DNA from: a virus
IMG/VR virus record: IMGVR_UViG_3300025810_001060
Location: 1 to 20,660 of that record
DNA: 20,660 bases
Strand: one strand, 5' to 3'
The notes below the pieces were generated by a model. That model saw only the letters and a list, made by a program, of their open reading frames with translations. It had not been told where the DNA came from and made no database searches. This document shows, in pieces, positions 20,336 through 20,660 of the stretch. The position numbers were made by a program, and so were the translations under genes. Every line of letters starts with the position of its first letter. The stretch's first letter is position 1.

Positions 20336-20653
20336 ATGAAACCATTTATTGTTATTGCCGGGGGAGTAGTTGGACTTGGTGCCTTAACCTGGGGTCTTGC
20401 TTATCATGGTGTTATTTTTACATCAGTATTTGCTCCACAATATGAGAATGTTCGTAGAAAAACTTTCGAGCAATCAAAATCTTTTCGTACTGGTGCTATT
20501 CAAGAACTGCAGAATATGCAGTTTGAATACATAAAAGCATCTCCTGAACATAAAGTAGCACTCGCATCTATTATTCGTCATCGTGCTGCTGAAGTTCCTG
20601 CTGATGCGATGCCCATTGAACTTCAATCTTTTATCTCTAATCTACCTAACTGA
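20336..20653 (+). CDS. Small membrane-anchored hypothetical protein, 105 aa
   Basis: A 105-residue protein. The N-terminus (about residues 3-31, a Gly-rich hydrophobic run from FIVIAGGVVGLGALTW) is one transmembrane helix or an uncleaved signal anchor. The rest is a charged helical domain (QYENVRRKTFEQSKSFRTGA onward, then ELQNMQFEYIKAS and VALASIIRHRAAEVP) that would lie in the periplasm or cytoplasm. It resembles short single-TM hypothetical proteins seen in several T4-like cyanophages. Function unknown. A further ATG at 20656 may begin the next gene, cut off by the window end. Confidence 0.8.
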   Translation: MKPFIVIAGGVVGLGALTWGLAYHGVIFTSVFAPQYENVRRKTFEQSKSFRTGAIQELQNMQFEYIKASPEHKVALASIIRHRAAEVPADAMPIELQSFISNLPN

Positions 20654-20660
20654 TCATGAA

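Noticed and set aside
1-20660. CRISPR array, insertion sequence, integrase or attachment site
   Set aside because: No spaced direct repeats, transposase or integrase motifs, or terminal inverted repeats were seen. The tRNA at 1 has no obvious repeated 3' end elsewhere in the window.

Overview
The window looks like part of the genome of a T4-like marine cyanophage, a myovirus of Synechococcus or Prochlorococcus. The evidence is: all genes lie on one strand with almost no gaps, phage-type tRNA genes sit among very small genes, ATAAATA motifs resembling T4/cyanophage late promoters precede several genes, there is a phage-borne pstS, and several tiny proteins resemble cyanophage conserved hypotheticals. 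No structural or replication gene is present, so the assignment rests on this accessory content.

Region 1 (1-1690) holds three tRNA genes (Val-UAC, truncated by one base at the window edge; Ile-UAU; Met-CAU) interspersed with five small proteins. These are a zinc-ribbon-like protein, a Phd/YefM-like orphan antitoxin-fold protein and three unknowns. A possible structured RNA lies between two of the tRNA genes. The region ends in a strong terminator whose loop carries the -35 box of the next promoter.

Region 2 (1722-18083) is a run of 18 glycan genes, mostly joined by 4-14 nt overlaps. Sugar-nucleotide enzymes are a TagD-like cytidylyltransferase, RmlB, RmlC, a plant-like GDP-mannose 3,5-epimerase, three other SDR epimerases/reductases and an RfbH/E1-type PLP [2Fe-2S] 3-dehydrase. 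Transferases are GT17, two clear GT11 fucosyltransferases, two further GT-B fucosyltransferase-like proteins, a DUF5672 protein, GT2, GT92, a GT7-C-like enzyme and GT25. Two methyltransferases (FkbM and TylF types) complete it. There is no transporter, polymerase or lipid-carrier transferase. I infer that the cluster builds an unusual deoxy/L-sugar glycan, on virion proteins or on host surface glycan, drawing on host sugar nucleotides. GDP-L-galactose from the epimerase could be the donor for the fucosyltransferase-like enzymes.

Region 3 (18084-20660) is a phosphate-acquisition module. It has two paralogous, secreted, ~118-aa outer-membrane beta-barrel-like proteins followed by PstS. A three-unit Pho-box-like repeat (11-bp period) and a TATAAT -10 precede the second barrel gene, and pstS follows it 10 bp downstream. 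The first barrel gene has its own dual early/late promoter and a ~145-nt leader with mutually exclusive hairpins. A small single-TM protein closes the window.

Promoter logic: sigma70-like TTGAC(A/T)-16/17-TAnnnT boxes occur at 817, 1666, 4473 and 18080. At two of them the -10 overlaps a late-promoter ATAAATA and the -35 contains the stop codon of the preceding gene.
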